Shown here in pieces: positions 31,734 through 38,083 of a stretch of 38,083 nt of DNA (position 1 is the stretch's first letter; each line of letters starts with the position of its first letter). The notes beneath the pieces are model-generated. The model had not been told where the DNA came from. It worked only from the letters and a program-made list of their open reading frames with translations, and ran no database searches. The stretch spans positions 1 to 38,083 of the forward strand of contig JAJFHL010000038.1 of NCBI GenBank assembly GCA_021775615.1, given 5' to 3'. A program made the position numbers and the translations under genes. Source of the DNA: Hyphomicrobiales bacterium (GTDB lineage: Bacteria; Pseudomonadota; Alphaproteobacteria; Rhizobiales; JAJFHB01).

Positions 31734-31825
31734 TCTAGGCATTTTGACTAGTCTTTGGCTCTTTTATAGGCTAAAAAGCAGGTAAATGCCCTATAATCAT
31801 CGAATCTATAGGAAATTCGCCTAGA
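31734..31825. promoter_or_regulatory. Candidate Lrp-type control region
   Basis: The A+T-rich gap between the divergent usp and lrp genes holds recurring motifs: TCTAGGC at 31734-31740, TATAGG at 31765-31770, CCTATA at 31790-31795, TATAGG at 31807-31812 and GCCTAG at 31820-31825. CCTATA-N11-TATAGG is an exact dyad. TATAAT at 31792-31797 could be a -10 box for lrp. Repeated short dyads of this kind are expected for Lrp/AsnC regulators, which bind several phased sites. Binding is inferred. Confidence 0.45.
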
Positions 31826-32289
31826 TGTCCAAATCATTCGACCAGATCGACCGACGCATCCTGACCGAGCTGCAGGAGAACGGGCGGATGCCGATCGTTG
31901 AGCTGGCAAACCGCATTCACCTCACCAAGACGCCCTGTGCGGAACGGGTCCGGCGGCTCGAACGCGACGGGGTGATCCGCAAGTACCGGGCCGAACTCGA
32001 TCCGGTGGCACTGGGAGCAAGCTTTGTGATGGTGGTGCAGGTGTCGCTTGGCCAGACCAGCGACAACGCGCTGGAGCTGTTCAATGAAGCGGTCAAGCGG
32101 ATCCCGGAAATCCAGACCTGCTTTCTGGTGGCCGGCCATTTCGACTATCTGCTTCTGGTCCGCACCACCGATATTGCCCACTATCGCGCCGTACTGGGCG
32201 ATCAGATCGGCAAGCTGCCCGGTGTCCAGCAGACCCACTCCTATGTGGTGATGGAAGAAGTGAGCAACCGCAGGGCGCTGCCGGTATAG
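31825..32289 (+). CDS. Lrp/AsnC family transcriptional regulator
   Basis: A 154-residue regulator. The helix-turn-helix is at about residues 7-60 (RRILTELQENGRMPIVELAN, then LTKTPCAERVRRLERDGVI). The C-terminal ligand-binding RAM domain covers about 65-150 (FVMVVQVSLGQTSDNALELF, IPEIQTCFLVAGHFDYLLLV, LPGVQQTHSYVVMEEV). Such proteins respond to amino acids; near relatives sense alanine, leucine or lysine. It is divergent from the usp-AGCS operon and 42 bp upstream of the AlaX gene on its own strand, so both are likely targets. An autoregulatory repeat region lies before its ATG. Confidence 0.94.
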   Translation: MSKSFDQIDRRILTELQENGRMPIVELANRIHLTKTPCAERVRRLERDGVIRKYRAELDPVALGASFVMVVQVSLGQTSDNALELFNEAVKRIPEIQTCFLVAGHFDYLLLVRTTDIAHYRAVLGDQIGKLPGVQQTHSYVVMEEVSNRRALPV

Positions 32290-32331
32290 TGCGTCGGACG
32301 AGGGGCGGGAAACGCACACAAGGGCTGATCG

Positions 32332-33054
32332 GTGGCACATCGTCTTTTCTGCCAGGACAATCCAAACGCGCTCGCGCTCGAGGCGCAGGTGGTGGACGCG
32401 CGTCCCGGCGCGGTCCTGTTTGACTGGTCTCCCTTCTTTCCCGGCGGCGGCGGACAACTTGCCGACAGGGGCGGCATCGCCTGGCATGGCGGCACCGCCG
32501 CAGTGACCGGTTTTTTCGCCGAGGGGGAAGACCTGTGGCATGCAATTGACACGGATGAGGAAATTCACGGCACCGTGCATCTTGCGGTCGACCGCAGCTT
32601 TCGCCACGAGATGTGCCAGCTTCACACGCTCGCCCATATCGCCAATGCGCTGGTGTTCGAAGCCTTCGACGGGGCTCTGCTCACGGGCGCCCAGCTCGGC
32701 GACAATGGCACGCTCCGGGTCGATTTCGATCTTCCCGGCGCCGACAACGCCCATCTGCGGGCGCTCGAGGGGCCGCTCAATGAGGCCATCGCCCAGAACC
32801 TTGGCATAAACACCTTCTACATGCCCTGGGACGAAGCGAACGCTTGCGAGGGCATGTTCCGGTCGAAAGCGGTTGCGCCGCCGCGCCTCGACGACGACAC
32901 GGTGCGCATCGTCGAGATTGCCGGTCTCGACCGTCAGGCCTGCGGCGGCACCCATGTCGGGCACACCGGCGAAATCCCTGCCGTCAAGGTGCTGAAGGTG
33001 GAAAACAAAGGCCGCCACAACAGGCGGCTGCGCCTCGGTCTTGAGGGCCGGTGA
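32332..33054 (+). CDS. AlaX-type alanyl-tRNA editing protein
   Basis: A 240-residue free-standing Ala-tRNA editing domain. Marks are the glycine loop FFPGGGGQLADRG, the zinc-site pairs HTLAH (in CQLHTLAHIANAL) and CGGTH (in RQACGGTHVGHTGEI), and the final KVENKGRHNRRLRLGL. It hydrolyses Ser- or Gly-mischarged tRNA(Ala) in the cytoplasm. The start is a GTG at 32332; the ribosome site AGGG is weak. It is probably co-transcribed with the Lrp-like gene. Proximity to an alanine symporter and an Lrp-like regulator makes an alanine-responsive unit plausible. Confidence 0.92.
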   Translation: MAHRLFCQDNPNALALEAQVVDARPGAVLFDWSPFFPGGGGQLADRGGIAWHGGTAAVTGFFAEGEDLWHAIDTDEEIHGTVHLAVDRSFRHEMCQLHTLAHIANALVFEAFDGALLTGAQLGDNGTLRVDFDLPGADNAHLRALEGPLNEAIAQNLGINTFYMPWDEANACEGMFRSKAVAPPRLDDDTVRIVEIAGLDRQACGGTHVGHTGEIPAVKVLKVENKGRHNRRLRLGLEGR

Positions 33055-33169
33055 ATGAAATCCGGTTGGCCGTGAACACTGCAATCAGCGTTGCCGGTAT
33101 TGCCGGACCCTCGCTCGCCTTCTGACTGGATCGCACGGGTCAAACTCCGACCCCTGATAGAGCACGCGC
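33055..33169. other. Intergenic stretch without recognised features
   Basis: Part of the 486-bp gap between the AlaX gene and the metallo-hydrolase gene. I see no supported frame or site here. The rest of the gap holds a sulfotransferase remnant (33170-33383) and a 121-bp repeat (33424-33544). Confidence 0.4.
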
Positions 33170-33383
33170 ACGCGCTTCGTACCTGCGGATATGTTATCGA
33201 TTTTCTGGATCTTGAGTGGGACGAGCCTGCCTGACCTTTCACGAAACCAAGCGTTCCGTGCGCACATTGAGCCGCTGGCAGGTGCGCCAGCCGATCTACA
33301 CAACCTCGGTCAAGCGGTGGACGCGGTACGATGCGCATCTGGCGCCGCTGAAAGAGGCGCTGGGGGATCTGTTCAAGGAGTAA
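33170..33383 (+). pseudogene. Frameshifted C-terminal remnant of a sulfotransferase
   Basis: The plus strand reads CGYVIDFLDLEWDEPA up to a stop at 33232-33234. One frame over, from about 33225, it continues ACLTFHETKRSVRTLSRWQV, then RQPIYTTSVKRWTRYDAHLA and PLKEALGDLFKE to a TAA at 33381. Joined, this is the characteristic end of TPR-type sulfotransferases (LxWxxxCLxFH, then TxSxxQVRQPIYxxSVxRWxxY). The N-terminal part with the PAPS-binding loop is absent. One frameshift and the loss of the 5' part mark it as decayed. The left limit is uncertain. Confidence 0.75.
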
Positions 33384-33423
33384 CGGATTACCGGCCGAAA
33401 CCGCAGACACATCTGCCGAGGCG

Positions 33424-33544
33424 CACGCTAGAGCGGGATCAGGAAAAGTGGATACCGGTTTTCCGTCCGATCCCGCTCTATCATACTGGAATCGATCACG
33501 TCCTATCGACTTAGGTGATTCGACCTAAGTCGATCGTGATCTAG
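33424..33544. repeat. RIME-like 121-bp palindromic repeat, copy 1
   Basis: Two nested hairpins. The first pairs AGAGCGGGATC with GATCCCGCTCT and contains ACCGGTTTTCC. The second pairs CGACTTAGGT with ACCTAAGTCG around GATTCG, with outer arms GATCACG and CGTGATC. It matches copy 2 (34615-34735) at 117 of 121 positions by my count. Its terminal CTAG contains the stop codon of the minus-strand metallo-hydrolase gene. The sequence resembles rhizobial intergenic mosaic elements; it has no coding capacity. Confidence 0.9.
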
Positions 33545-34482
33545 TTATCCGCCTTGAGACTCACATAGACGAAACGCAGGAACTTCTCCGCGGCCATCAC
33601 CTTGTAATCGCCGTCGAAGGCCTCTTCCAGGTCACGGGTGGGTTTGGACGCGATGAAATCGCCCACCGACTGGCCCTCGGCGATGGCGGCGAGAGTGCGT
33701 TCGCGGATCACCTTGAGGTGGCCCAGATGCCACTCCAGGTCGGCGCGGGTGGCAAGCGCGCCGTGGCCAGGCACGATCCTGGTCTCGGGGCCGGCGACGG
33801 CGAGCCCAACCTCGAGCGCCTCGATCATGCCGGAGAAACGACCGCCGCTCGAGCCGTCGAAAAAGGTGTAGAGGCCGTTGAAGAAGACATCCCCCATATG
33901 CAGCACATTGGAGCCGGTGAAATGGACGATGGCGTCACCGTCGGTGTGGCTCGCCGGCACCTTGACGATCTCGACGGTTTCGCCGTTGAGGTGAAACGAA
34001 ATCCGGTCGTTGAAGGTGATCGTCGGCAGGGCGTCGGAGGCGACAAACGCGCCGTTCGCGTCCTTGAACCAGCGCCCGATCATCTCGGCGCGCACATTGT
34101 CATGGGCGACGATGGTGGCGCCCAATGCGGTAAAGGCCTTGTTGCCACCGGTGTGATCGCCGTGCCAGTGGGTGTTGACGACGAAGCGGAGCGGACGGTC
34201 GTCTATGGCGGCGATCGCATCTGCGATGATCTTGCTCGCCGGGGCGAACTGGTCGTCGATCATGACCACGCCGTCGACGCCGACCGACACGGCGATGTTA
34301 CCGCCCCTGCCCCGCAGCATGTGCACGGTGTCGGAGAGCCGGGTCACCTTGACCGCCGGCGCCTGGGCCCAGGAGCCAAGCGGGGACACGAGGATTGCAC
34401 CCGCGGCCAGCAGAAGCGCAACGACTATCGGCCAGATACCGCCGGACCGCATTGAAAAGAACCTGTGGATCGCCTGTTTCAT
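33541..34482 (-). CDS. Exported metallo-beta-lactamase-fold hydrolase
   Basis: A 313-residue protein. Residues 1-42 form a long signal peptide (basic start MKQAIHRFFSMRSGG, hydrophobic core, cleavage near SWAQA). The MBL fold has the zinc motif NTHWHGDHTGG (HxHxDH), then VPASHTDGDAIVHF with the third-site histidine, MGDVFFNG, and RIVPGHGAL. This pattern is that of subclass B3-like or quinoprotein-relay/sulfur-linked MBL proteins that work in the periplasm; the substrate is not apparent. The frame is open to 34512 through a TTG, but the ATG at 34482 gives a better signal peptide; no ribosome site is strong. Its stop lies in a RIME-like repeat and another copy lies 132 bp upstream of the start. 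Confidence 0.85.
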   Translation of the reverse strand: MKQAIHRFFSMRSGGIWPIVVALLLAAGAILVSPLGSWAQAPAVKVTRLSDTVHMLRGRGGNIAVSVGVDGVVMIDDQFAPASKIIADAIAAIDDRPLRFVVNTHWHGDHTGGNKAFTALGATIVAHDNVRAEMIGRWFKDANGAFVASDALPTITFNDRISFHLNGETVEIVKVPASHTDGDAIVHFTGSNVLHMGDVFFNGLYTFFDGSSGGRFSGMIEALEVGLAVAGPETRIVPGHGALATRADLEWHLGHLKVIRERTLAAIAEGQSVGDFIASKPTRDLEEAFDGDYKVMAAEKFLRFVYVSLKADN

Positions 34483-34614
34483 GGCGTAACCGTAACCGAG
34501 CCGAAGCGCCAACTCCAGTCACCCCTGGGTCACAAGGGCGTGCGGCATTCGGCGGCGTCGATCACACCTGTCAAGGCCGCCGCGCCGACCAGCGCATCCC
34601 GGATTTACGAAAAA

Positions 34615-34735
34615 CACGCTAGAGCGGGATCAGGAATAGTGGATACCGGTTTTCCGTCCGATCCCGCTCTATCATACTGGAATCGATCACGTTTTATCGA
34701 CTTAGGTGATTCAACCTAAGTCGATCGTGATCTAG
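34615..34735. repeat. RIME-like 121-bp palindromic repeat, copy 2
   Basis: Direct-orientation copy of the element at 33424-33544, differing at four positions (aaaagt/aatagt, gtccta/gtttta, ttcgac/ttcaac). The paired substitutions lie outside or in loops of the main stems, so both hairpins are kept. Its terminal CTAG holds the stop codon of the TauE/SafE-like gene, just as copy 1 holds that of the metallo-hydrolase gene. Confidence 0.9.
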
Positions 34736-35451
34736 CGTGTCATGCCGTAGAGCCCCGCCAAGAGAAGGATGCCGAGGGCGACCATGCGGTATGTCGCCTC
34801 GTTCGACTTGCGAAACATGCGACTGCCTATCCAGGTCGTTGCGAGAAACCCGGGCAGGAGCAGTGCGGCCGTGCCCATGACCGACAAAGTGATCAATCCG
34901 CTCACCGTCATCATCACGATCAGGGCAACGAGGGTCAGGGCGAAGTAGGCGGTGAAATTGGCACGGTTCGTTGCGGCCGAATCCCGGCTCGAGAGAAGGT
35001 ACAGCATCACCGGCGGGTTACCGAGACTGGTCAACGCCATCAGCACGCCGGAAACCATCCCCACGCCGACGGTTGCCGGCAAGGGCTTGCTCCCCTCGTA
35101 GCGCCAGCCGGTCAGGAGAAGAAGCGAGGACACCGTTACAAGAAGTGCAACGCCGAACTGGAGACTGCCGGTTTCGAGCGACACCAGCAACCAGCTCCCA
35201 ATGGGCATCAACGCCGCCGCGGCAGCGCCCATGGGACCGACGGTCCACCAGTCGATTTCACGGCGCACCGATGGCAGCAACTGGGCCGTCGCGGCAAGCT
35301 CTATGAGGATCACGATACCGACGGTCTGGACCGGATCGAACAGGTGAACGAAGAACGGCGCCATGAGCATGCCGGAGCCGACGCCGGCGAAGCCGCGCAT
35401 CAACCCGGCGGCAGCCGCTATGCCAATTGCGATGCCCAGTTCCGGCGTCAT
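34732..35451 (-). CDS. TauE/SafE family (sulfite-exporter-like) membrane protein
   Basis: A 239-residue membrane protein with about 7-8 helices. The first repeat has GIAAAAGLMRGFAGVGSGML and VGIVILIELAATAQLLPSVR; the second has GVGMVSGVLMALTSLGNPPV, a repetition of the same G-x-GxP pattern expected of this family. Members export sulfite, sulfoacetate or other organic anions, but many have no known substrate. The ATG at 35451 follows a GAGAGGG site; the open frame continues to 35526. Its TAG stop is provided by the end of a RIME-like repeat. It is divergent from the ABC transporter pair. Confidence 0.9.
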   Translation of the reverse strand: MTPELGIAIGIAAAAGLMRGFAGVGSGMLMAPFFVHLFDPVQTVGIVILIELAATAQLLPSVRREIDWWTVGPMGAAAAALMPIGSWLLVSLETGSLQFGVALLVTVSSLLLLTGWRYEGSKPLPATVGVGMVSGVLMALTSLGNPPVMLYLLSSRDSAATNRANFTAYFALTLVALIVMMTVSGLITLSVMGTAALLLPGFLATTWIGSRMFRKSNEATYRMVALGILLLAGLYGMTR

Positions 35452-35675
35452 AGGTGTATCCCTCTCAGCTCCGGCCCACGGCTCGCAACCGATGGCGTTT
35501 CGCAGGCTTTTCGCGGGACCGCACAATGTCGGTCATTTGCCATTCTGTCACCTTCGCGTCCGCCCTTTTGCCCGTCAAACCAAACTGTGCCGCCCAAACC
35601 AACGCTTCCCTTTGGCGACGCGGGCAAAGCTGATATACCACCGCCGTCACCAGCTCATTTCGCGGAAGCGCCTGC

Positions 35676-36602
35676 ATGGACCCAATGATTTCGATCTCCG
35701 GACTGTCGAAGACCTATGCGTCCGGGTTCCATGCCCTGAAAGATGTCAACCTCGACATAAAGCCCGGAGAGATCTTTGCGCTGCTCGGGCCCAACGGGGC
35801 CGGCAAGACGACGCTGATCTCGATCATCTGCGGCATTGTCACCCCCTCCGAGGGCAGCGTCACGGTCGATGGGCATGACATTGTGCGCCACTACCGCGCC
35901 ACGCGGTCGCTGATCGGGCTGGTGCCGCAGGAACTGACCACCGACACCTTCGAGACGGTGTGGAACACGGTCAAGTTCTCGCGCGGCCTGTTCGGCAAGC
36001 GCTCCGATCCGGCCTTTATCGAGAAAACCCTCAAGGAACTGACCTTGTGGGACAAGAAGGACAGCCAGATCATGACGCTGTCCGGCGGCATGAAGCGGCG
36101 CGTGATGATCGCCAAGGCGCTGTCGCACCAGCCGCAGGTCCTGTTTCTCGATGAACCCACCGCCGGGGTCGACGTCGAGCTGCGCAAGGATATGTGGGGG
36201 CTGGTGCGCGGACTGCGCGAGGCCGGCGTCACGATCATTCTGACCACGCACTATATCGAAGAGGCCGAAGAGATCGCCGACCGGATTGGGGTCATCAATA
36301 ACGGTGAGCTCATTTTGGTGGAGAACACGGCCGAACTCATGCGCAAGCTCGGCAAAAAGCAACTCACCCTGGAGCTGCACAAAAAGATCGATGCGGTCCC
36401 GGCCGAGCTGTCGCAGCATAACCTGGAGCTCGCCGCCGATGGCGGGGCGCTGGTCTACACCTACGATACCCAGGCCGACCGCACCGGTATAACCGCCTTG
36501 CTTCGCGACCTGCACGAGGCCGGCATCAGGTTCCGCGATCTGCAGACCACACAAAGCTCGCTGGAGGAAATCTTCGTGAGCCTTTTGAGGACCGATACAT
36601 GA
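35676..36602 (+). CDS. ABC-2 type exporter ATPase
   Basis: A 308-residue ATP-binding subunit. Walker A is GPNGAGKTT, the Q-loop is GLVPQEL, the signature is LSGGMKRRV, Walker B is [12 protein letters not shown] and the switch histidine is in TTHYIEEAE. The C-terminal extension of about 90 residues, ending with [12 protein letters not shown], is typical of drug/polysaccharide exporters such as YadG or DrrA. It drives export together with the permease that starts inside its stop codon (ATGA). The start at 35676 has GGAAG upstream; the residues MDP precede the usual [11 protein letters not shown], so the second ATG at 35685 is a possible alternative. Substrate unknown. Confidence 0.94.
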   Translation: MDPMISISGLSKTYASGFHALKDVNLDIKPGEIFALLGPNGAGKTTLISIICGIVTPSEGSVTVDGHDIVRHYRATRSLIGLVPQELTTDTFETVWNTVKFSRGLFGKRSDPAFIEKTLKELTLWDKKDSQIMTLSGGMKRRVMIAKALSHQPQVLFLDEPTAGVDVELRKDMWGLVRGLREAGVTIILTTHYIEEAEEIADRIGVINNGELILVENTAELMRKLGKKQLTLELHKKIDAVPAELSQHNLELAADGGALVYTYDTQADRTGITALLRDLHEAGIRFRDLQTTQSSLEEIFVSLLRTDT

Positions 36603-37360
36603 ACTACTTTGCGGTCTGGACGATCTACAAACAGGAGATGGCGCGCACCAAACGCACATTGTTCCAGAGCGTCGTCTCACCGGTGATCTCGACCTGCCTC
36701 TACTTCGTCGTGTTCGGGTCGGCCATCGGATCGCGGATCACGGAGATCGACGGGGTGAGCTACGGCGCCTTCATCGTTCCCGGGCTGATCATGCTGTCGC
36801 TGCTGACGCAAAGCGTCACCAACGCATCTTTCGGCATCTACTTTCCAAAGTTCATAGGCACCATCTACGAGGTGCTTTCAGCGCCGATCTCGTTCTTCGA
36901 AATCGTGCTTGGATATGTCGGCACGGCGGCGACCAAGGCGATGTTTCTGGCGATGATCATTCTGGCGACGGCGCATCTCTTCGTGCCGCTTGAGATCGCC
37001 CACCCGTTCTGGATGCTGCTCTTCATGGTGCTGACCGCGCTCACCTTTTCGCTGCTTGGGTTCATTATCGGCATCTGGGCCGACAATTTCGAGAAGCTGC
37101 AGGTCATCCCGCTCCTGATCATCACTCCGCTCGCCTTTCTCGGCGGGACCTTCTACTCGATCTCAATGCTGCCGCCGGTCTGGCAGACGGTGTCGCTGTT
37201 CAATCCGGTGGTCTATCTGGTGAGCGGGTTCCGCTGGAGCTTCTATGAAATCGCCGATGTCAGCGTCGGCGTCAGTCTCGCCATGGTCGGCCTGTTTCTC
37301 GGCCTGTGCCTTGCGATCGTGTGGTGGATCTTCCGCACCGGCTATCAGATCAAGAGCTAG
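36599..37360 (+). CDS. ABC-2 type transporter permease (YadH-like)
   Basis: A 253-residue membrane protein with six helices. N-terminal [20 protein letters not shown] and [20 protein letters not shown], and the C-terminal [20 protein letters not shown] and [20 protein letters not shown] match the ABC-2 exporters of the YadH/NodJ type. It pairs with the ATPase upstream (overlap 4 bp) to export an unknown drug, lipid or polysaccharide. Its TAG stop is directly followed by the start of a degenerate RIME-like repeat. Confidence 0.93.
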   Translation: MNYFAVWTIYKQEMARTKRTLFQSVVSPVISTCLYFVVFGSAIGSRITEIDGVSYGAFIVPGLIMLSLLTQSVTNASFGIYFPKFIGTIYEVLSAPISFFEIVLGYVGTAATKAMFLAMIILATAHLFVPLEIAHPFWMLLFMVLTALTFSLLGFIIGIWADNFEKLQVIPLLIITPLAFLGGTFYSISMLPPVWQTVSLFNPVVYLVSGFRWSFYEIADVSVGVSLAMVGLFLGLCLAIVWWIFRTGYQIKS

Positions 37361-37393
37361 CGCGGGATCAGGAAAACGGGAAAACGGGTTTGC
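37357..37393. repeat. Partial RIME-like repeat, left end only
   Basis: After the permease stop the sequence GCTAGCGCGGGATCAGGAAA resembles the left arm of the 121-bp repeats (GCTAGAGCGGGATCAGGAAA), then becomes degenerate (CGGGAAAACGGGTTT). The right arm and the second hairpin are not recognisable. The gap to 37588 holds nothing else that I can support. Confidence 0.6.
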
Positions 37394-37588
37394 GTTTGAC
37401 TGGCCGATGCCAAAGTCGATCCAGGCCGTGTACCCATAAATGAGACCCTGCGAAGCTTGCCGTGCAATGCGCGGTTAACACCCGGATTCGGACCGTTTCA
37501 GGCGCGCCGCTATATGATGATGATCTGCCGATTGCAGACATCACGAGTTTGCTTTACTTGCCGATTGTATGGCGAAAAGCTGGGCCGC

Positions 37589-37954
37589 TCAGAAAGCGGC
37601 TTTCCACTGTTCCGTGTCCACGAACCACCGTTCTTCGAAGACCTTTCCGTCCGTAAGTCTGAACAGCACGGCGAGCTGGCTCCCGTTGGGTACCTTGTCG
37701 CTCTTCCACTCGAGGATTGACACGACCTCCCCTGCATCTCCGATCTGGCGGATTGAAGTAATGTCGAATCCCGGTGGCAAGGCTGCGCCGAGATTTTCAA
37801 GTGCGCTCCGGAATGCGGCCGTACCTTCCAGCACATCATTCTGACCGGGCATCACGAAAATCATGTCTTCGGTATAGTCCGCGATCAGCGTGTCCCAGTC
37901 CCCACGCGCGACCGCTTCCCATCCCCGTTTCACAATACCAGCATTGCTCAACAT
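37589..37954 (-). CDS. NTF2/SnoaL-like small protein
   Basis: A 121-residue protein of the nuclear-transport-factor-2-like fold: VKRGWEAVARGDWDTLIADY, MIFVMPGQNDVLEGTAAFRS and a final VLFRLTDGKVFEERWFVDTE. Members are enzymes (ketosteroid isomerase, polyketide cyclase) or simple ligand-binding proteins; nothing here points to one. The ATG at 37954 has an AAAGGAAA site 6 bases upstream. It is convergent with the ABC permease gene. The remaining 130 bases of the window, upstream of it, show no supported gene. Confidence 0.85.
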   Translation of the reverse strand: MLSNAGIVKRGWEAVARGDWDTLIADYTEDMIFVMPGQNDVLEGTAAFRSALENLGAALPPGFDITSIRQIGDAGEVVSILEWKSDKVPNGSQLAVLFRLTDGKVFEERWFVDTEQWKAAF

Positions 37955-38083
37955 GTCGTTTCCTTTCCCTATTCAATAATGCAACACACCGTGTCCGGCC
38001 GGGACCGTCAATCGCGTAGTCGCTTACTCCGGCTTGCATCAAGCCAAGGCGGCCTTCACTCGATGAGTCCATCTCGCTTAAAG

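Noticed and set aside
33191-33514. A 107-codon plus-strand frame over the sulfotransferase remnant and repeat
   Set aside because: The sulfotransferase similarity is in other frames, and this frame ends inside the repeat.
33424-34735. The two 121-bp repeats as ends of a composite transposon carrying the metallo-hydrolase gene
   Set aside because: There is no transposase, the copies are in direct orientation with hairpin structure typical of non-autonomous intergenic repeats, and a third partial copy exists elsewhere.
1-38083. tRNA, rRNA, CRISPR array, prophage or restriction genes
   Set aside because: No cloverleaf-like tRNA, regularly spaced repeat array, phage structural gene or restriction/methylase motif was recognised on either strand by eye.

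Overview
The window looks like chromosomal DNA of a high-G+C alphaproteobacterium, most likely of the order Hyphomicrobiales (Rhizobiales). This rests on the G+C-rich coding sequence, an invasion-associated locus B (IalB) family gene, DUF1127 small proteins, and two kinds of short palindromic intergenic repeats that resemble those common in rhizobial genomes. There is no rRNA, tRNA, CRISPR array, transposase or integrase that I can recognise. Functions below come from reading motifs; no database search was run.

Layout. (1) 0.1-5.0 kb: stress and redox genes. They are a PNPOx-like flavin protein, a small secreted protein, an IalB-like protein, an FMN reductase, a pirin with its divergent LysR regulator, and a glutathione S-transferase-like protein. 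(2) 5.1-18.9 kb: an acyl-CoA catabolic region resembling the acyclic terpene (citronellol/geraniol) utilisation cluster. It has an acyl-CoA ligase, a TetR regulator with an acyl-CoA dehydrogenase on the minus strand, and a divergent, tightly packed operon: AtuA-like DUF1446 protein, biotin-dependent carboxylase beta subunit, crotonase, biotin carboxylase/BCCP alpha subunit, a TIGR03084-like protein, a dienoyl-CoA isomerase-like crotonase, an SDR-DoxX fusion and a DUF2269 membrane protein. A TetR-type palindrome sits between the two arms. (3) 18.9-20.7 kb: a lower-G+C accessory patch. It holds an unrecognised 323-residue protein beside the 3' remnant of a universal stress protein gene, whose intact relative lies just beyond. 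(4) 20.7-28.8 kb: the most unusual region. A BCCT transporter gene is followed by a lipoprotein that fuses an OpuAC-type osmoprotectant-binding domain to a TAXI-like domain and a C-terminal membrane helix, then by a universal stress protein. Divergent to it is a natural fusion of a class V aminotransferase-like half with a D-2-hydroxyacid dehydrogenase-like half, followed by a convergent GcvA-like LysR regulator. (5) 29.0-29.6 kb: a DUF1127 protein, a one-helix membrane protein and a strong terminator. (6) 29.6-33.1 kb: an apparent alanine module, with a usp-AGCS symporter operon divergent from an Lrp/AsnC regulator and an AlaX-type Ala-tRNA editing protein. (7) 33.1-38.1 kb: a frameshifted sulfotransferase remnant, a metallo-beta-lactamase-fold protein between two 121-bp repeats, a TauE/SafE-like permease, an ABC-2 exporter pair and an NTF2/SnoaL-like protein.

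How it fits together. The terpene-like operon would activate an acyl-CoA, dehydrogenate it, carboxylate it, hydrate it and cleave it. The 20.7-28.8 kb region suggests uptake of a betaine-like or other zwitterionic solute by a BCCT carrier that may be served by a tethered binding protein, next to a serine-biosynthesis-like fusion enzyme under LysR control. In two separate places a secondary transporter is paired with a universal stress protein gene. The strongest candidate for an undescribed system is the BCCT plus dual-domain binding lipoprotein plus usp operon, with the divergent SerC/SerA-like fusion.
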